Source: Echinococcus granulosus
Taxonomy: Eukaryota > Platyhelminthes > Cestoda > Cyclophyllidea > Taeniidae
Length of the DNA stretch: 64,000 bases
NCBI RefSeq assembly: GCF_000524195.1
Contig: NW_020170448.1
Location: 350,256-414,255, forward strand
Direction of reading: 5' to 3'
A program made the translations under genes and the position numbers. The notes beneath the pieces were generated by a model. That model was not told where the DNA came from. It made no database searches and saw nothing but the letters and a program-made list of their open reading frames with translations. The first letter of the stretch is position 1. Every line of letters begins with the position of its first letter. Below, piece after piece: positions 53,008 through 64,000 of this stretch.

Positions 53008-56000
53008 GGGACCGAAGTTGATTCACAGGAAGCTAGTCAATCGACGGCCTTATCTTCACGCAATTCTCCCGGGTCCTCTACGGTTCCGCAAAATAGGAAT
53101 CACTGGATTCCTGATAGTCACTGCCAAGAATGCTTTGAGTGCGGTCGGAAGTTCACTACACTTAAAAGGCGGCACCACTGCAGGTTCTGTGGTCGGATAT
53201 TCTGTTCCCGTTGTAGCGCCCATGTATGGTTCTTTTTTCTTCCGACTCTCATGCTACAATTGCTTAGCTTCGTGACGGCTCCAGTATTGGATATTCTGGA
53301 CTGCAGCGTGCCTGTGGGTTTTGTGCGGTGAACCATGAAATGATTGCCAAAAACTTTGGTAAACCGGAGGAAAGCGTACTCGCACCTACCGAGCAAGAAC
53401 ATCAAATGGACTCAAAGGTCTCACTTGATGCTGAAAAATCATTGATTGATTCACCAGAGCAAATATTTCCCTCTATTCGATCAGAAGTAGACCCTTCACC
53501 AGTTTTTGCTTGTCCTGAAAGTGGTTTTCGAACCTGGCACGCGCAGTGCAGCTACCAAAGCCCGCAGATTGCCAACCTCTTTCCTGTAGTCGACGACAGT
53601 CTTTCCACCCCCCGCAAACCAGCCAGTTCGATCTCTGTTGATGGTCGACAATCGTTGCCTGATATTCAGACATTTTTCGCGCTTTGGTTCAGGATGACAT
53701 GCTCAAATTCCTTGGACCAAACAAGTGTCGACTTGAAATCATCAGCTCTCTCGTTCTTCGCCAAGAACATGACACTCTCGCGGCGATCCTTTAGTGGTGA
53801 TGCTCAGGGTTCTCGGGCCACTTCTTCGCCGGCTTGCCAAAAAACGATTCCCCTGGAAACTGTCATTGTTGGGTCGGACCGGTGCTCATCCGGACGCCAA
53901 ATTGTTGATTGGCTTGTCTCGAGCTCAGGTGGTAGACTCGAATCACGGTGAGTTCATACGTTTCATACGTTTGCCCCCTCAGTGTTTCAATCACTTCACA
54001 TTGGTTTTCTTTAGCGAGAGAGCTTGTGACCTTTGTGAGGCCTACACGAAAGCCTCTTTCCTTAAACCCCTGGGTAACATAGGCCCTCTGGGAAAGTTTG
54101 TCGATGGTTCCCAGCTCTATCGAATACTCGAGGAGGTGAGATTTGTTGATTTTGTACCGATTTAGGGGTGTGTTTTTTTCTGCACCACATTTTTTTGTCA
54201 CTGGCACCAAAGTGAGAAATAAAACCCGTAATTGCCTGATACTATGCAAATCCTGTTTAGAAATTAGGGAAGTTCATGGTAAATTCAATGGACTTTTAAT
54301 AAGTGATGCCTTTATTCCTGTGCGCTTTTATCTGCTTCCGCATTGCTGGTTTAATGGTTGTTTACATAGCCGTAATTAACGAAAAAATCGAATAAGTTAA
54401 TATAAGGGCGTTAAATGAAATTAGTCCTGGAAAATTTGGTAGGTTTTTTTAATTTTAGTGTCAGATGGACGATAGTCCACGGTTGTCAGGGCGAGTGCAG
54501 TCGGTTGGTAGTGGTTTCGACGCTCTCAGGCATCTCTTTAGACGCAGCACCTTGGTGACTGAGTCGGTTGCGCTTTCGAAAATCAAGGAAGTCTCTTCTC
54601 ATAAAGAGTCTGCGGATTCGACCTCTGTCGTCATGGTTATACCTCTACCAGAGAGTTTGGGTCAGGCAGGAACTGATAGCGATGAACCGCAATCTCGAAT
54701 AGAATCGGCACCTCCTCAGAGGATTTCTGTTGAACCGGGGTGAGTACTACTGTATTTAACGGTATAGTTGGTATGAATGAATTTAATGGCGCCTTTATCT
54801 CAGAGATGTCTACGCGCATTACTTGGAGAGATTAATCAGACAGGAGACGCGGGACCATTATTTATCGCCTGATTGGAATGCACTTATGTTTACGACTGTG
54901 CGTATGCTATGTGATGACGTGGAGTTAAACCTTCGGAGCGTCCTGCTTAAAAATGTGCAAAATCGTCGCAATGGCTCACCCTCCTTCAACCCCAGTCAAC
55001 AGTGTTCGCTGATTGACAATATGATGTTACAAGAATTCTGCCCCCCTAAATATTCTCCCATGAGCGTTTTGCGGTTTATCCATGTTAAAAAGGTCAGTTT
55101 TCAGGCCCCCCCAACTCCTTCCTTGACGTTGTATTATTTTGATTTGAAGTTAACAACGTATTTACGATATAATAGTTAATTTATTAATTTATCCATTCTT
55201 TACTTCACTATGAATATTAGAACATGTAAAATATCGCACATTTTTTGAACATATGTAAATATGCAGTTTAACCTCTTTTCTTGCTCTAAGGTTGTTGGTG
55301 CAGACGAATCATGTCAAATTTTAAACGGTGTTGCTTTAACCGGCCATTTGATCCACAGCCACCTGCCAACACAACTTTACCTTCCAAGAATCCTTATTCT
55401 GGCTTCATCTGTTACATATGAAAGGAATATTTATAAAAGAACATGGCTTGAGTCTTATGCCGCTCAAGTAAGCAGTGATTGTGATCCTCTTCTTCATGTA
55501 TCGCCTTTAGGAGGAGGAGTATTTAGGGAATTGTGTCACCAAAATCCTCTCCTTCCGACCAACTGTACTCATTACAGGTGGCGGAATTGCGAATATTGCG
55601 CTAAATATGCTTGTCAAGTCGGGAATTGCAATTTTTTGCAATGTGAAAAGGGTAAATAAAGGATGAAGGCATTCACACAATGGCGATATCGCCATCTACT
55701 AACTTGTACACACTTTTTACAGCCAGTATTGGCTCGGTTAGCTTCAGCAACGGGAGCCGAGATAATAGCCTCAACTGATGCCTTTCTGAGTGGTTCCTAT
55801 GATGTCTCTCCCAAGCATCCTACATCTCCTGTCGGCGCCTGTCGATGGTATAAATTATTGACCCTACCCCAACCCAACGGTGAGTCAAATGCAATGCTTT
55901 ATGCCTATTAACTCTAATAGAATACTAGTATGGCGTTCTCTTCTTTCGTATAGGTACTAGAAAACCCGTTTGCATATTCAGCTTCACTGATCTACCCGCA

Positions 56001-59000
56001 TTAGACACAACGCCGCCTGTGAGTTGGTTCCACGTTCCCGGCCTAAACCTAGTACCTAACATCAGTAAAGAGGAAGATGTGAAGAAGGGACCTGAGGGCA
56101 AAATCACCCGCATGCCCACCTACTCCGTCTTTTTACGAGGTCCAGACTTGGCCACTTTAAAATTAGCAAAGCGCTGCCTCAAATTAGCCCTCTTGAGCTG
56201 TTTCAATGCGCGTTTGGAGACGGCTTATTTGAACGACGCACAAATCGTGCTCACTGGTGATCCTTTTGGTACCTCGGTATGTCTTCGCATTTTCTGATTT
56301 GGAAGTGATTGTCGTTTTGGACATGCCTTTAACAGGCACATAACTCTCTCACTTGAATTTGTTCTCCATCATACCTTAAAATTGGGTTTTGTTGTTTGGC
56401 ATCAGTTCTTATCCGTATATTTACTCAAAAAGGGTTTCCCTGGAATCCTGGCTCAGCATAATGTTTCACTGCGTTTCAGACTCTCAACAGCTGTGAATCA
56501 GACGACTCCTATTCTTCCTCCCTGGCGCGTCATCTTTGTGGACGTCTCTTTAACCTCTCCCCCTTAGTTACAACCAAGCTCCCCTTCCTGGCAAGTGTCG
56601 AAGGACGTCGCATCCCCCTCTTCGATTTCTACTTCTACCTTGTCGATTGGCCGGATAAGAGGCGTCTGAACGATTCGTTAAAGCAGAAGGCGGTTGTGAT
56701 GCGAGCAAAGATTTACGCCAGCAAAAAACCACCCTCGATGTATACCCTGCCTCAACAGGACTCATCGTCATCTCTCTCTGCACCAGATCGTCTTTGCTCC
56801 GAGGACGAGAAGGAGTCGATGATTTTGCGCAGGTGGACAGGAATGGGCAGAATCATCGCAGCAAATGCTAGTCGATCTAAAAAAGCAACTAAGACTCCCT
56901 CTCTCTCTTCAAGGCCGGCTGTTAAGGTGGGCTGCATTTTGCATAATTGCTTTGTAATCTCGTAATGCCAGGCTCCTGTTAAATCGCGTTTTAGGCCTAA
57001 TCAGTCCACCCCACCACTCAAGAGTGCTAGGTCCGCCTCCCTGGTACTTCATTATGTGAGCAGCCGTCTGGTTTATTTAGTCAAATAAACAGATGAAGAA
57101 TTCACATTAATTGAGTGAAATTGGGGATTTCGCGATTAACGCTGAAAAGAAACAATACTTTTGGGGCGTGGAGCGTCCTGATCAACTTTTTTAAATTAGT
57201 GATTAGTTTAGTCAAACCAGCATCATCGGACGCTTTTTCCATGGATTAATTTCGCTTCCGGAGGCATCTCTGCCGCCTATAAAGCGTGCGGGTTAGGTAG
57301 AGAAAAAAAGGATGGAAAAATGAAACCCGAAGTGGAGAAACGTAGTTTAAATATGATAGACAGTATGTTGTAGAAAAATTGCGCACCTTTTTGACAGGAA
57401 ATTTGCAGGTATTCATAATCGGGATTCCTATTTTAACCTTTAAACTAGTCGTTTTCGATAGCCTTTCATCTCATTTTTCATGATTAAATGACGACTAGCA
57501 GTTTATTGCTAAATGGCTTGAACGATACGTCTATATAGATAGTTTGTAGCAATCGTGCTGTAGGAAGGCTGAATTAGCCTGAATATCAGCAGTTCTGATG
57601 CGCTTTTTTGCCCTGTTTAAAAACGTCATCATCGTCGTTTCTGTTGTTGACCTGTAGCATGTAAACAAGCGCCTTAGCCGAAGCATTCGCGACGCTCGCT
57701 CGCACACCCTAATGCATGTTCTGCGCAGTGTCTTCTCTCTCACCTCTGTTATCTGTCCTGATCCCTGCCTCCCGTCGTGGATCATGGGCATTGACGTATA
57801 TGGGAGCAATGATCTGCCCCTAGGTGCCTTTCTCGAACACTTCTGTTTCAGGTGGGTCTCTACACTGCTATACCTGAGCTTGTGCAGCACCAGTTTATGT
57901 CCACCCAGGTTGCCCTCAGCTTCTTGTATCAGATCTCTGGATCATGCTCATAATCTGCCATTTTTGGTGGTAGTGGGATTTACCCATTCATTCAGTTGTT
58001 TATGTGCGTTAGTATGTCAGTACGTTGCTCTCTACCACTTTCTTCTTCAACTCTCAAAATCTAAAAAGGTGTGCATGATAGATGTAATTTGAGCTTGTCT
58101 GTATCGCTGCTATAGGAATCAGAGCTGCCTGAATCCAGAGTGCAACACTCCAATGTTGGATCATGTACAGCATTTCACCCAAACTACTGGTTCAGTGAAA
58201 CTTACTCTACAGACGGTAGAACCGATACATTTGACACATTCTACCAATGCTTCAACACCAATCGTGATGTGGTCCTACTGCTCGGCCTGCAAGCAGACGT
58301 CACAGGCACGACTTATGTCTCTTCTAACCTGGCACCTCTCCTTCATGAAATTCATAGATTTCCTCATCAACTCACCATCTTGTCTGACTCACAAGTCCTC
58401 AATCAACGGACCTCTTTGCTGTTCTGCTAAGAGTCTGAGCCACTGCTTCAGTTTGGGTCGAGTACAGGCTACCTTCTGGTAAGTTCGTAGCCCTCATCGA
58501 TATCTGCCCCTTTCGTTTAACATACAGGTGCAAACCATTGCGTATGATCGGGCAGTAATTAGACATTATTATTCATGGGCTCAATCGAAATACCGGTTTA
58601 GAATGCTTGAGGCTCAAATATTCTTTCACAACTTCTTAGCTATCACCCGATAGTGATCTTTGAGGTCTGTATGCCGCCAATCACGCAAAGGGCACCCTCC
58701 GAGTCGTCTCTGGTAGTACCTGACGCAAGCGGAATCAGTAAGCAGGGGAATTCCAAGTTGGTGAATAAAGCAGATGCTGTGATAGAGCCTCTTGAAATGC
58801 CCGACTTCCTCGAAGTTGAAGTTCACGCAACCTTGAAAAAGTAAGATTTTGTATCACTACGTAGACTCCATCATATAGCGGTCTTCACTCTGCTTTTCAA
58901 AGTATTTTTTACGTTTGTTTGTCCTAGTTTTGTAGTTAATCAGATATACACACACGTTTTTTTCTTTTAAGATTCTACGAACTTACAATGATGGTAAAAC

Positions 59001-62000
59001 AACATTTGATGAATCTGTGGAATGATCGACAATGCGAGATTTTAACACATTTGCTGGAAGTGTTTGAAGAGACTCTAAATGTAGGCGCTCGGACAACTTT
59101 CAGTCAGATTTTTGGTGACGGTAGCATCTGCCCTGTCTCCGATTTTCTGCTTTTTAACCTCTTAGTCTGAGTGCACCGAAACCGGGATCAAATCACGCGT
59201 GGAGTTGCTCTCCTTTCTCTTTGATAATCTCTCGAAACCACGTCCCTCCTTGCAGCTGAGAGATGTGCAAGCCCCACCCACTTCCACTCCATCCACCGAT
59301 AGAAATCTGGTCGAGGAGTCGGCCACCGACCGTACTATCTCCTCTGGCATTGAATGCCAACCACTGTGGATGTCAAGGCTTGCTGCATTTTCATATGGTT
59401 CGATTGCATTTCTTCAATGTTGATTGTACCTGATGAATTAAAATAACGATGCATTTTAGTTTTACAAGACAAAATTATGAAAGGGTCAGAGTCATAGAGT
59501 CTATTTCCGAGATCCACGGGGTTAGTGTGGAGGTGAAGTTGTGTATTCCCCTCACCTGTGCGCATTGCATCTTTTTGGCCTCCCATTATAGAAGAGAAAA
59601 TCACGTTGACATTTGCTCTGATGTACCTTATAAAGCGATGGTTATTCAATTTCGCCAATGACTGGAACGCTCGGTGAGTTTATTTATTGTGAATTTCTTT
59701 TTGTACCTCCATCTACTTTAACATCTCAGAGCGGTTCCTTTGCCTGCAGCATCTGCCAGTACAATTCAACGATGAGGATGTTGGAGAAAGCACAGAGCAA
59801 GCAACGTAAACACCGTCCTCCTCCTCAAGCCTCGACCGATGTATCCATTGATGCTGGAGGTGGAAGGTCACAAATTTCTGAGCCATTTTCGGAGACATCT
59901 CCTTCGTCCTCCAATTTGGACCTGGCCATGGACGATACTGGTGAGTTAGCCACTAGGCTCGCTACTCTCATCGCCTTTGGTTCTGGCTAGCTAATTGTTT
60001 TATACTGCGATCGGCGAAACAGTAAAATGAATCAAGTTGTTTTGAGCTGCTTTTGCTAGATTATTTAGGTAGATTTCAAAGGTCATACCTGTTTTAACCT
60101 ATCTACGGTTCCATCTCTCGAATTTATATTTTATCGGTCTTCGACCCTTAGTGATTATCAAAATATCTGTATTCCTTTCCCCAGCTAATCATGCCCATAT
60201 AAGTGCTAAAGTTTGGATAAAATTGATTGACGTGAAATGTCTTCCCACTTGCATGAAATCGTTTTGGGCATTACATGGCGTAGAAACGACGGACAGTGTT
60301 GGCGCTTCGCGTAAAGATATTGGCGAAGGCTCCTCCATGACAGGCACCATTCCCTACACCCTGCTTGATTTCCTACTGGCGAACAGAGCTACAGCAACCA
60401 AAGTTGAGACTGTGAAACGGATCTTTACGGCCATACTGCCAGGCAGCAGTGAGCACAAGGTCTGCCCCGAGCCTTGGACTCCCAGCGAGCACCCCCAAAT
60501 CCCCCCACCCAATTGCCGCACCCCTCTGCTTCTCGCTCTGGCTCTGCAACCGCCGGCTCAGCATGTGGAAAGTGGACATTTTGAGGCTCCTGACACCACA
60601 CCGAGACTGTGTGCTAATGAGAAGGTGGTTGAAGAACTGTCCAAGGTTTCCATCCTCGAGACAACCCCAGACGTATACATTTCGGATCAGGAGATCACCT
60701 CCATCATCGCCTATGGGCTCGCGTGAGTCGGTGTGATCATCTTGCTCGAGCACTTGCATGCCTCGTCCTACAGGTGGCCAGTACCACCGAAACCACAACT
60801 ACTACTACACCACCTAATAGGCATGTTACTACTTGCCGTACTTGTGCGCTGATGCTCACTTAATAATGCTTTGTTATGCCTACAGATCCTTTGAACTCCA
60901 GGTCACTGGTACGGAGGAGAAACGTCTAACTGGGGCTTCAAGTTCCGTCGGCTTGAAGAGAAGTAACTCAACCACTTTTGTTTCAATTTCAAGTATTGAG
61001 TATTTTACAAATAAGTATGGTGCTTGAGTTAACCATAAGGATGCTGTAAGGCGTGCAATTCTAGGTAAAGCTTTAGACTAGACCCCGTAGACCAGCAAAA
61101 TCGCAGGAAACATGGAAAGAGCTGCGAAGCTCTTGCCTTTCATAAATAGAGCTTTGTGCTACTGTTGTGTAGGTCGGTTATGCGGAGATCCGAAGCTCAT
61201 GTTAAGCATTGCGCACTTTGTAGTAATCACCGCATTTATCTTTGCTAGAGGAGAGTGATTGTTCTGTTCGACCGCCAGAGGAAGCAACAGACAATGCAAA
61301 TGGTGAGGTAGAACTCGGCACCAGTGTATCGGACGATATTAAATCGGTCAAGACATGCAGTACTGCCCTCACCGATCCACACATCGAGATCCGTACGTCT
61401 ATCACTTCCTCATGGAATACTTAAATTCTACCTTATGTCGCCACTTTAACAGATTCGTTTTGTTGTTTCCCAGAGTTTGCGGATGCATCTACCACCTTCT
61501 TTTGTCGAATCTACTATGCGGAGGAGTTTTATCAATTGCGAAAACTGGTTCTACCCCAAGGCGAGATGGCGTGAGTTGGGCACCGCACACACACCAATTG
61601 CAGCATTACTCCTCATGGGGTTACTTTTTTCCTGCAAACTTGTCTTTCATTATTACAGTTTCATTCGTTCGCTTTCACGATGTCGCAATTGGGATGCCCA
61701 GGGTGGAAAGTCTGGGTCGTGTTTCATGAAAACCCACGGTGCGTTTTAATGCAATCTACGTGAGGGAAAGTGAAAGCCTCGTCAATAGAGCATTCTGGTA
61801 TCTTCGTCTCTACTTTTGCTTTCTCTTTAAATTATTGTAGATGAGCGTTTTGTGGTGAAGGAAGTGTCAAGCATTGAAATGAAGACCTTCCATGATGTCA
61901 AGAAGCAGTACTTTGACTACCTCATTTCCGCTGCTTCTATGCAGGTGCGTCTGACCCTCTTCATGTCCAGTGTAATCACGATAGTCGCCCGTTCAAAACT

Positions 62001-63329
62001 AGCATTTTTGGGTCATTTCAAATTTGTAATGGAATAACTTGATGAATGAGATGAAGGTACTTTGTTTCAGCGTCTCTCTCTCCTCGCACGCATCTTTGGC
62101 ATATTCCACATTGATTACAAAAACTCCATTACTGGTGATGCACGTCGATTGGACGTGCTGGTGATGGAGAACCTCTTCCACAACCGTCCTGGTATTACGC
62201 ACATCTACGACTTGAAGGGCAGTCTGCGTGGTCGACTTATCGCAAACACGGAGAGCCCTACGGTTGAGGTCACGTCAGCCACTACCGCCACCACCTCCAC
62301 CTCTGCTGCCACTGCCAACACTTCAGATGCTGTGCCGCGGGGCACTTGGGGTGAGGAGGCTACAGTTGCGCGGGTGCCTGTGCTGTTGGACCAGAATTTC
62401 ATCAATGAGTCCCTGGAGAATCCCATCTACCTGCGGTTACACTCAAAGGTACGACTCACTGATCTTTGATTACTTTGTTTATCGCCTATCATTACAACGT
62501 ACACACTCAATGCATAGCGGAACTGTAAAAGTGTTGCTGAATGCCAGCCTCATCGCCGCCACAGGACTATTCTTGGGGGGTGTGTGTGGGTGTTGGTTTC
62601 CGGAATTTTTCACTGGAGATTGATCAATTGCTGAAGGTCAAACAGATATTGCTAAGATCTATCTTTGCAATGCTATACAACTGAAACTCACGTAAGAAAA
62701 GCTTTCCCGGCAGCGCCTAAGCCTATTGGGTGAGTTAACCGGATGAAAGTTCTATTCGTACTCTTGTAAGAAAAGGCGAAGGCTCATGCTGTATGCCATA
62801 AAGTCGACCGTTGAGAAGGTAGGTGAGGGGAATACCGCTTCACTCCATCCTCGTTGTCAGGAGTGAAATATCTACGTCTTCAAGAAAATAACTTTTTTGC
62901 TTAGCCTTCCTAACATTTGGTTTCCCTTGGTGAAGACTCAACCGGTGCCACCTATTGTTGACTTTGAAAAGTTTATGGAAAATGCGACTTCACTTCACCT
63001 AGAACGCTCTGATGCACTGTCTCAGCATGGACACCCAATTTTTGGCCGATCTCTTCATAATGGACTACTCTCTACTGGTGGGCACGGATCGGAGGACGGG
63101 TCTACTGGTGGTGGGCATAATCGACTATCTGCGTAAATTTACACTGAACAAGCGGCTGGAGATGTTTGTGAAGCAGACATTGACCAGTGTGCAAGGTCCC
63201 ATGCCCACCATCATCATGCCTGTGGACTATCGGGAGCGTCTGCTCGATCAGATGGAGCGTAATTTCCACCTCGTGCCCGACCAGTGGTACGACTCCCCTG
63301 CTGATCATCGAGAAGTCTGGAGACTGTAA
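53008..63329 (+). CDS. PIKFYVE: PIKFYVE/Fab1 phosphatidylinositol 3-phosphate 5-kinase
   Basis: This enzyme makes PI(3,5)P2 on endosomes and controls lysosome size and traffic. Exons 53,008-53,223 and 53,268-53,947 encode the FYVE finger: WIPDSHC, KRRHHCRFCG, FCSRCS, then RACGFC. They continue into a DEP domain (RCSSGRQIVDWLV), finished by 54,015-54,135 (DGSQLYR). Linker and chaperonin-like (CCT) domain exons are 54,459-54,739, 54,804-55,092, 55,291-55,467, 55,511-55,651, 55,723-55,879 and 55,954-56,276. The PIKfyve-specific region runs from 56,480 to about 60.7 kb (WIMGIDVYGSNDLPLGAFLEHFCFR at about 57.8 kb). The lipid kinase exons are 61,249-61,392, 61,474-61,570, 61,659-61,738, 61,841-61,944, 62,071-62,448 and 63,003-63,329. 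Key residues are present: GGKSG, the lysine in FVVKEV, DLKGSLR, MDYSLLVG and VGIIDY. Exon edges at 58.5-60.1 kb are only partly solved. The first exon has no ATG. Confidence 0.96.
61249..63329 (+). other. PIKFYVE: PIKFYVE catalytic PIPK domain exons
   Basis: Six exons encode the whole kinase. PHIEIQFADA...FFCRIYYAEEFYQLRKLVL opens it, matching human PHVELQFSDA...FYCRLYYAGEFHKMREVIL. The ATP loop is GGKSGSCF and the catalytic lysine is in VVKEV. DLKGSLR and NPIYLRLHSK flank an insertion rich in Thr/Ser/Ala that human lacks. The last exon has MDYSLLVG, VGIIDYLRKFT and ends DQWYDSP..., close to the human C-terminus (DHWTGLG). All catalytic residues that I can place are intact, so the kinase should be active. 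Confidence 0.93.
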
Positions 63330-63571
63330 ACCTTTTCTGTATCATAAGTATCCCCTTTCATTACTCCGCCTTATTTAATAACCCCACAGCAATTGGACCC
63401 ATCACTCCTTACACTTTTGATACAATTATGAGATGCATGTGTGATAATTACCTACTTAAATAGTTTGTCTGTTGTTTTTTTTTCGTTCACTAGGTTTGCC
63501 TGACTAACATAGTGCTTGGGAGGGATGTTTGAACAAGCTAACAAATCTGTCTTTAAGTTTTTTAATATACA
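63330..63571. other. PIKFYVE 3' flank
   Basis: This stretch probably contains the PIKFYVE 3' untranslated region. It is T-rich after 63,470, but I saw no canonical AATAAA on the plus strand. Confidence 0.4.
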
Positions 63572-63743
63572 TTAGTCCTTCTTCACCCTTGGAGTAAACA
63601 AAGCCACAAAGCCTTTCAATGCAAAAGCATCTCGTACACAAGTGACTGTTAGTTGGGGATAAAAAGGGGGCCCATCTTTAAGCCCACCCTCTGGATAAAG
63701 CAGTTGGGACAGATCCACAAAAAAGCAGCACAATAAGATTTGT
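63572..63743 (-). CDS. Possible last exon of an unidentified minus-strand gene
   Basis: Reading the minus strand, an acceptor-like TTCTTCCAG is followed by an open frame that ends FALKGFVALFTPRVKKD and a TAA stop. Its composition (VDLSQLLYPEGG, YPQLTVTCVRD) looks more like real protein than the random frames nearby. I do not recognise the family, and the rest of the gene would lie upstream, beyond the window edge. If real, it is convergent with PIKFYVE, with 242 nt between the stop codons. Confidence 0.3.
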
Positions 63744-64000
63744 TGAGGCTGGAAGAACACTGAAAGGTCGCATTAGCTACGATTCATAGTGCAAAGGCAA
63801 ATCAAATGCTTTGGCTGAAAGAGGCGGACAGAAGAAGGTAGTCTCCTTGATGCTAAAAAATATCCTAAGTAGAGAGTGTTTACTTCCTTAGCTCTTCACT
63901 TCTAAGTATTTGACGAATTTTTTTGATTCATAAAAAGAAGAGGAGATTGGAGGGATTGGGCCGCATTGTGGCCGTGAGCTATTGCGAAGAGCTGTTAAGA
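63744..64000. other. Window edge, nothing recognised
   Basis: I see no supported coding frame, repeat or RNA gene in the last 257 nt. It may be an intron of the gene whose last exon is suspected at 63,572-63,743. Confidence 0.4.

Noticed and set aside
57531..57890. 119-codon minus-strand frame inside PIKFYVE
   Set aside because: It is the antisense of the PIKFYVE exon encoding WIMGIDVYGSNDL, which is clearly the real reading.

Overview
The window is nuclear DNA from a flatworm (Platyhelminthes), most likely a tapeworm. It has no prokaryotic signals. The genes are long, intron-rich orthologues of conserved animal proteins. Several first introns are extremely short (32, 32 and 38 nt, in SYVN1, EMSY and EPG5), next to introns of hundreds of bases; small 5' introns are a known flatworm trait. 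Some first coding exons begin directly after a 3' splice site and carry no conserved ATG, which fits flatworm spliced-leader trans-splicing. I cannot name the species from the sequence, and cestode over trematode is a judgement.

Layout. 990-15,470 (-): EPG5, autophagosome-lysosome tethering. 17,009-20,328 (-): SYVN1/HRD1, the ER-associated-degradation E3 ligase. 20,329-25,711: no gene seen. 25,712-28,384 (+): a Pax3/7-like paired-domain gene with a normal PAI half and a very diverged RED half. 28,385-38,383: about 10 kb with no supported gene, holding short GT/CA/CT microsatellites and a regularly spaced cluster of one octamer. 38,384-41,395 (+): EMSY, seven exons fully solved (645 codons). 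42,228-44,985 (+): an armadillo-like protein, possibly ataxin-10-like (518 codons). 45,083-47,534 (+): MTERF4-like mitochondrial factor, starting only 97 nt after the previous stop codon. 49,321-52,042 (-): poly(A) polymerase (PAPOLA). 53,008-63,329 (+): PIKFYVE, from FYVE finger to lipid kinase. 63,330-64,000: perhaps the last exon of an unidentified minus-strand gene.

The genes are mostly unrelated housekeeping or developmental loci, not one pathway. EPG5 and PIKFYVE both act on late endosomes/lysosomes, which I take to be coincidence. PAPOLA and PIKFYVE are divergent with under 1 kb between them. The ATXN10-like/MTERF4 pair looks like a flatworm operon. I found no transposon, CRISPR array or wholly new gene system. 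The most interesting items are the operon and missing-AUG pattern, the altered Pax RED domain, the conserved LC3-binding motif in EPG5, insertions in the HRD1 RING and the PIKFYVE kinase domain, and the octamer cluster at 33.7-34.1 kb. Identities rest on comparing translations with protein families I remember, not on a database search.
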